From Carex sylvatica (taxonomy: Eukaryota; Streptophyta; Magnoliopsida; Poales; Cyperaceae), in contig CAXKVR010000043.1 of assembly GCA_964058845.1 (NCBI GenBank), positions 434,001 to 498,000 on the forward strand: DNA of 64,000 nt, given 5' to 3'. The notes below the pieces were generated by a model. That model made no database searches, was not told the DNA's origin, and worked only from the letters and a program-made list of their open reading frames with translations. Shown piece by piece: positions 60,659-64,000 of the stretch (positions within the stretch are counted from its first letter, which is position 1; each line of letters opens with the position of its first letter). The position numbers and the translations under genes are program-made.

Positions 60659-62491
60659 TGTAGGGATTTCATGACGGTGAGATGGATGAAAAACAAAATT
60701 TTTATCTTTTTTAATCTTCTATAATGGAACGTCTCTTTTATGCTAACTCTACTCAAACATTTATTTATATATTTTGCATACAAGACTAAAAATAATAATC
60801 TACATTTATGCAAATATATCTAAATCAAGATTAAAGATTTAGATCTCATATCTCACGTTAAATGTCAATTTAACGGTTAGAGAAAGTCAATTTTCTCTAG
60901 GTCTCTTGGAAACCTTCACACCATTGCCTCTAAGTGTTCACCTTGAACTAAACAAGAATTAGTTCTAGATCTTGCTAGAGATCCACTAATCTAAGCTTAG
61001 TATAAGGTTAGTAACCCCTTGTTAGCCTCCAAAATTAATTTCTTAATTAAATGGCTAACCTAATTAATAGATCTAGAATTAATGCAAGAGAGGAGGGAGA
61101 GCTATGTTGCTCTTTTGTGTAGCCACCACAAAGTGAGGAGAGAGAAGATGGATGAGAGTCACATGTGGAGTGCTCTTTATATAGAGAAAAGTTAGCACAA
61201 CTTTGGAGTGAATAGGACCAAATTACCCCTCCTTTTGTCACATGTAATCATATGTCATCTTTGTGTGGCCAATCACACCATGCCAATCATGCCTCATGGT
61301 GTGTCTCTCAATTGCATATTTAATTCTAAATTAATTTAATGTTCATATTATAACAATAATGTCATGTACATTATTATATTTATGTGACACAATATTATGC
61401 TATGTAATATACATTACATTTCACCAAATAATATCTTCACATATCTAATATAATTTACACTAAGCTATTACGACATGTAACATTTTATTTTAATATTTTA
61501 TCACATGTATTTTATTTCATATGATATGAAATATCACACACCATATAAATAGAAAATAACTTTCTTGTTTCTTGTTCAGTTGGTGTGACCTTTATCGAGG
61601 ATCTATGTTAAATTGGTAATGATATAAATTATTTTATTACCATAAACTATAAGCGGTGTTCCACTACACATTTTAGTCACCCAATTAACATAGATGTAAT
61701 GTAACCAGTTTACAAAACACAATCCTATAGCAATGTTATGAATAATATTACTTGTGTCTATTACTTGCTTCATGATATTATGAATAATATACAAAGTAGG
61801 ACGATGTCATCTTTGTAATATATTCATTTCCTGATCTCTCGAGTAAATTATAAATATATAGTTGACAGCGCTTCAACTATACTGCATGCATTTATAATTC
61901 TACTATATCAAGGGACCCAGCAATATCATCACTCATTACAAATGAGGAGCAATGATACTATTGACATATATCTTTCTCCCGTACAAACCATATACAAATA
62001 ACTACTATTTTTATCATTACTTGCAATAAGTAACTTTTAATAATAATTACATTATACATTTCTCATGTGAAAAAGATACAGTCTCATATTTTAGAATCTG
62101 TAGACACAATGAAAACATTAATGACACAAACACAATCCATATAATGTTTCATTTGTTAGGTCTTGTTCAATGTATAGAATCTTTCATACCCTCGTGTTAT
62201 CAAATGATAATCTTTTATCAACATTCATAGAACTACAATGTACTTTAACTAACACGATAATCCTTTTGCGATATGTTAGTGTTCCATGCTAATTATCAAG
62301 ATTGTGAACATTTTCGAGTGATATGTTTATCATGATTTAGAGTTCTATGGTTCAAGACTAAGAACATCTTCTTGAAAACTTCTAAAGTCAAACATTAAAC
62401 TCAAAGAACAAAATGTATATAACATCTAATTCATAAACTCAACATGTAAAAGTAATCAATAAAACACAACTTTTAGAACACAAAACTAACA
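60659..62491 (-). repeat. 5' LTR of Copia 2
   Basis: 1833 bp, the partner of 53079-54783. It includes about 130 bp (around 61727-61855) missing from the other LTR. Confidence 0.93.
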
Positions 62492-62627
62492 CTAACAGGT
62501 CTTGAACTAATGCAAATCTTCAAAAATTAAAATATATGTGATTGGATGTCAAGGCAATGTCTTTCTTGCATATTTCATGTCATTAAAGAATTAAAAATCA
62601 ATAAAATATCAAATTAGAGAATTTTAC

Positions 62628-62736
62628 CCACACATCCAAACCAGCATCACTGTCGGTGATAATATGAATTCGTTGTGGCCAGCGACCAGCCTTCTCAGTC
62701 TTTTCAAAAGTGGCAAATAATCTTGGAACAACATTG
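62628..62736 (-). pseudogene. Exon-like segment of the CACTA gene
   Basis: A 109-bp open segment bounded by good acceptor (ATTTCAG|C) and donor (TGG|GTAAAA) sites on the - strand, reading NVVPRLFATFEKTEKAGRWP and IHIITDSDAGLDVW. It probably belongs to the upstream part of the Ulp1-like gene now split by Copia 2. No family is assigned. Confidence 0.45.
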
Positions 62737-63113
62737 CTGAAATTAAATACAAATCAAAGAATAAGGAACCTCCAAAACTATAAATTAATGTTTAAAAAAA
62801 ACTAAAGATCTCTAAAACTAAACCATATAACCATATTATCATAAAAACCTCCAAACTAGAAAATCCTAGAAATTAAGATATAGACTGAGTGTCAGTTGCA
62901 TGAACCTTACAACGGAGAGCACTCGATCGGTGTTGTTGAAGTAGCGGGTGATGAGTGATATTGTCAAGATGACGTAGCGACGGAGTAAGCGAGCTACTTA
63001 GATACGACCATTAATTAATCTCGAGAGTACGTTAGAACACTCTGTGTTGTTAGATATATATATTTTGAAACCCTAACTGCCCCTTTAACTGTAATGCTAT
63101 CGGCTACGTAGTG

Positions 63114-63489
63114 ATGGTCAGTAGTTCCACCAATGGCGGTATGTGGATAAATACGGTGAATAAATGCAAAGAGTACGCACGCATTTTATTAATATAGCAA
63201 TGTCAGATTCAACTCCTCTCCAATACCGTAGAAGATGGGCCTCATTTATAGTTTGAAATTAAATCTCATCGCTTCGAAATTTGGAATAGAAGTATTATTG
63301 GGCTTTGTGATTCGTGCCAAGTTAAAAAGAACGATCTAGATCCATTAATTGTAAAATATTACCTTGTGCAGTATTGAAGATGATGTAAATTCGAGTTAAC
63401 CTGCATAGATTCAAGCAACATTTACTAATTAATTTATGTAACTGTGCAATTAATTAACATAAAAGTTAACGAGTTGTGCATGCAATTAA
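63114..63489. other. AT-rich flank
   Basis: No gene or element recognised. Confidence 0.4.
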
Positions 63490-63860
63490 TATAGGTAAAC
63501 AATATATGAGGAGGGATCCACTTACAATTAATATTTGTTAATGCATGTTTCTTATAAATTGATATTTCTTAGGCAATAGGTAAACAATTGTAAATAATAT
63601 ATGAGGAGAGAACCAATTACAATTAATATTTATTTATGCATGTTTCTTATAAATTAATATTTTTTAGGCAATAGGTAAATAATTGTAAACAATATATAAG
63701 GAGGGATTCACTTACAATTAACATCTGTTGATTTATGTTTCTTATAAATTTATATTTCTTAGGCAATAGATAAACAATTGTAAATAAATGTTAATTGTAA
63801 GTGGATCTCTCCTTATGTGAACATGTTTCGTTGATATTTCTTATAAATTGATATTTCGTA
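63490..63860. repeat. ~95-bp tandem repeat with an inverted last unit
   Basis: The block GAGGAG(G/A)GA...CACTTACAATTAA...GTTTCTTATAAATT...AGGCAATAGGTAAA starts near 63509, 63603 and 63699. Around 63790-63820 GTTAATTGTAAGTGGATCTCTCC is the complement of the block start, giving a partial foldback. Confidence 0.8.
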
Positions 63861-64000
63861 GTGATTTATCAATTCTAATATTATAGTTCACTAATTCAAT
63901 ACAAGGAGTTTGACAACACCGATTGAATTGTACATGCAAGCAACATTCACTTCATTTATTTAAATATGCAATTAATCCGCATAAAAATTACCAAATTATG

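Larger units (their letters stand above)
53079..62491 (-). mobile_element. Ty1/Copia LTR retrotransposon 2 with long LTRs
   Basis: 9413 bp, TSD CTAAC at 53074-53078 and 62492-62496. Both LTRs, primer site, polypurine tract and all gag-pol domains are present on the - strand in Copia order. Frameshifts, a missing protease motif and a changed RT aspartate make it non-autonomous today. Confidence 0.93.
50690..63113. mobile_element. CACTA DNA transposon with two nested insertions
   Basis: The left end is CACTACTACAAAAAAAAAC, with CTATCGG/CATCGG motifs repeated in the first ~300 bp. The right end's complement is CACTACGTAGCCGATAGC, sharing CACTAC and the CGATAG motif. Flanking triplets (ACG, ATG) do not match exactly, so the right border is less certain. 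Without the Copia and the LTR insertion about 2.8 kb remain, holding a decayed Ulp1-type protease gene on the - strand. Confidence 0.65.

Overview
This is a flowering-plant nuclear segment: AT-rich, full of (TA)n tracts, with introns, plant-type LTR retrotransposons and the plant-specific ALOG transcription-factor family. I cannot name the species. In 64 kb I see one convincingly intact host gene, an ALOG/LSH-type protein on the + strand at 33520-34155, probably with an intron in its 5' UTR. A cluster of decayed receptor-like kinase copies of the At5g20050 type lies on the - strand at 3.7-8.3 kb. Nearly everything else recognisable is transposable-element DNA. No tRNA, rRNA or CRISPR was seen.

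Layout. 1-2788: Mutator-like element with long terminal inverted repeats (TIRs) and broken, oppositely oriented transposase-like pieces. 2789-3690: AT-rich DNA that repeats the element's subterminal sequence. 3690-9850: a tandem segmental duplication (unit about 3.3 kb) carrying three decayed kinase copies. 9868-10534: two small palindromic elements. 10652-11788: a 1.1 kb foldback element. 12861-26735: a six-element nest. A Mutator-like non-autonomous element with a 9-bp target-site duplication (TSD) was entered by a Copia retrotransposon (5-bp TSD) and a truncated LINE. The Copia was in turn entered by a CACTA element and two LTR-only insertions, both with 5-bp TSDs. 27.4-29.7 kb: palindromic MITEs. 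31295-31972: a hAT-like MITE. 32.7-34.2 kb: the ALOG gene. 35.5-41.0 kb: a dense run of palindromic MITEs set in TA microsatellites. 45215-48878: a second copy of the 9-bp-TSD element, again carrying a LINE insertion, at nearly the same internal position as in the first copy. 49.1-50.2 kb: three more palindromic MITEs. 50690-63113: a CACTA element with a dead Ulp1-like protease gene, holding a 211-bp LTR-only insertion and a 9.4 kb Copia on the - strand. 63.49-63.86 kb: a short tandem repeat with an inverted last unit.

No operon-like or pathway relation links these parts. The region reads as a gene-poor TE sink around one developmental regulator. The most unusual signal is a group of more than ten palindromic elements. 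Most share an interior core but carry several unrelated termini, and many sit in (TA)n microsatellites. All boundaries, TSDs and differences were found by reading, not by software.
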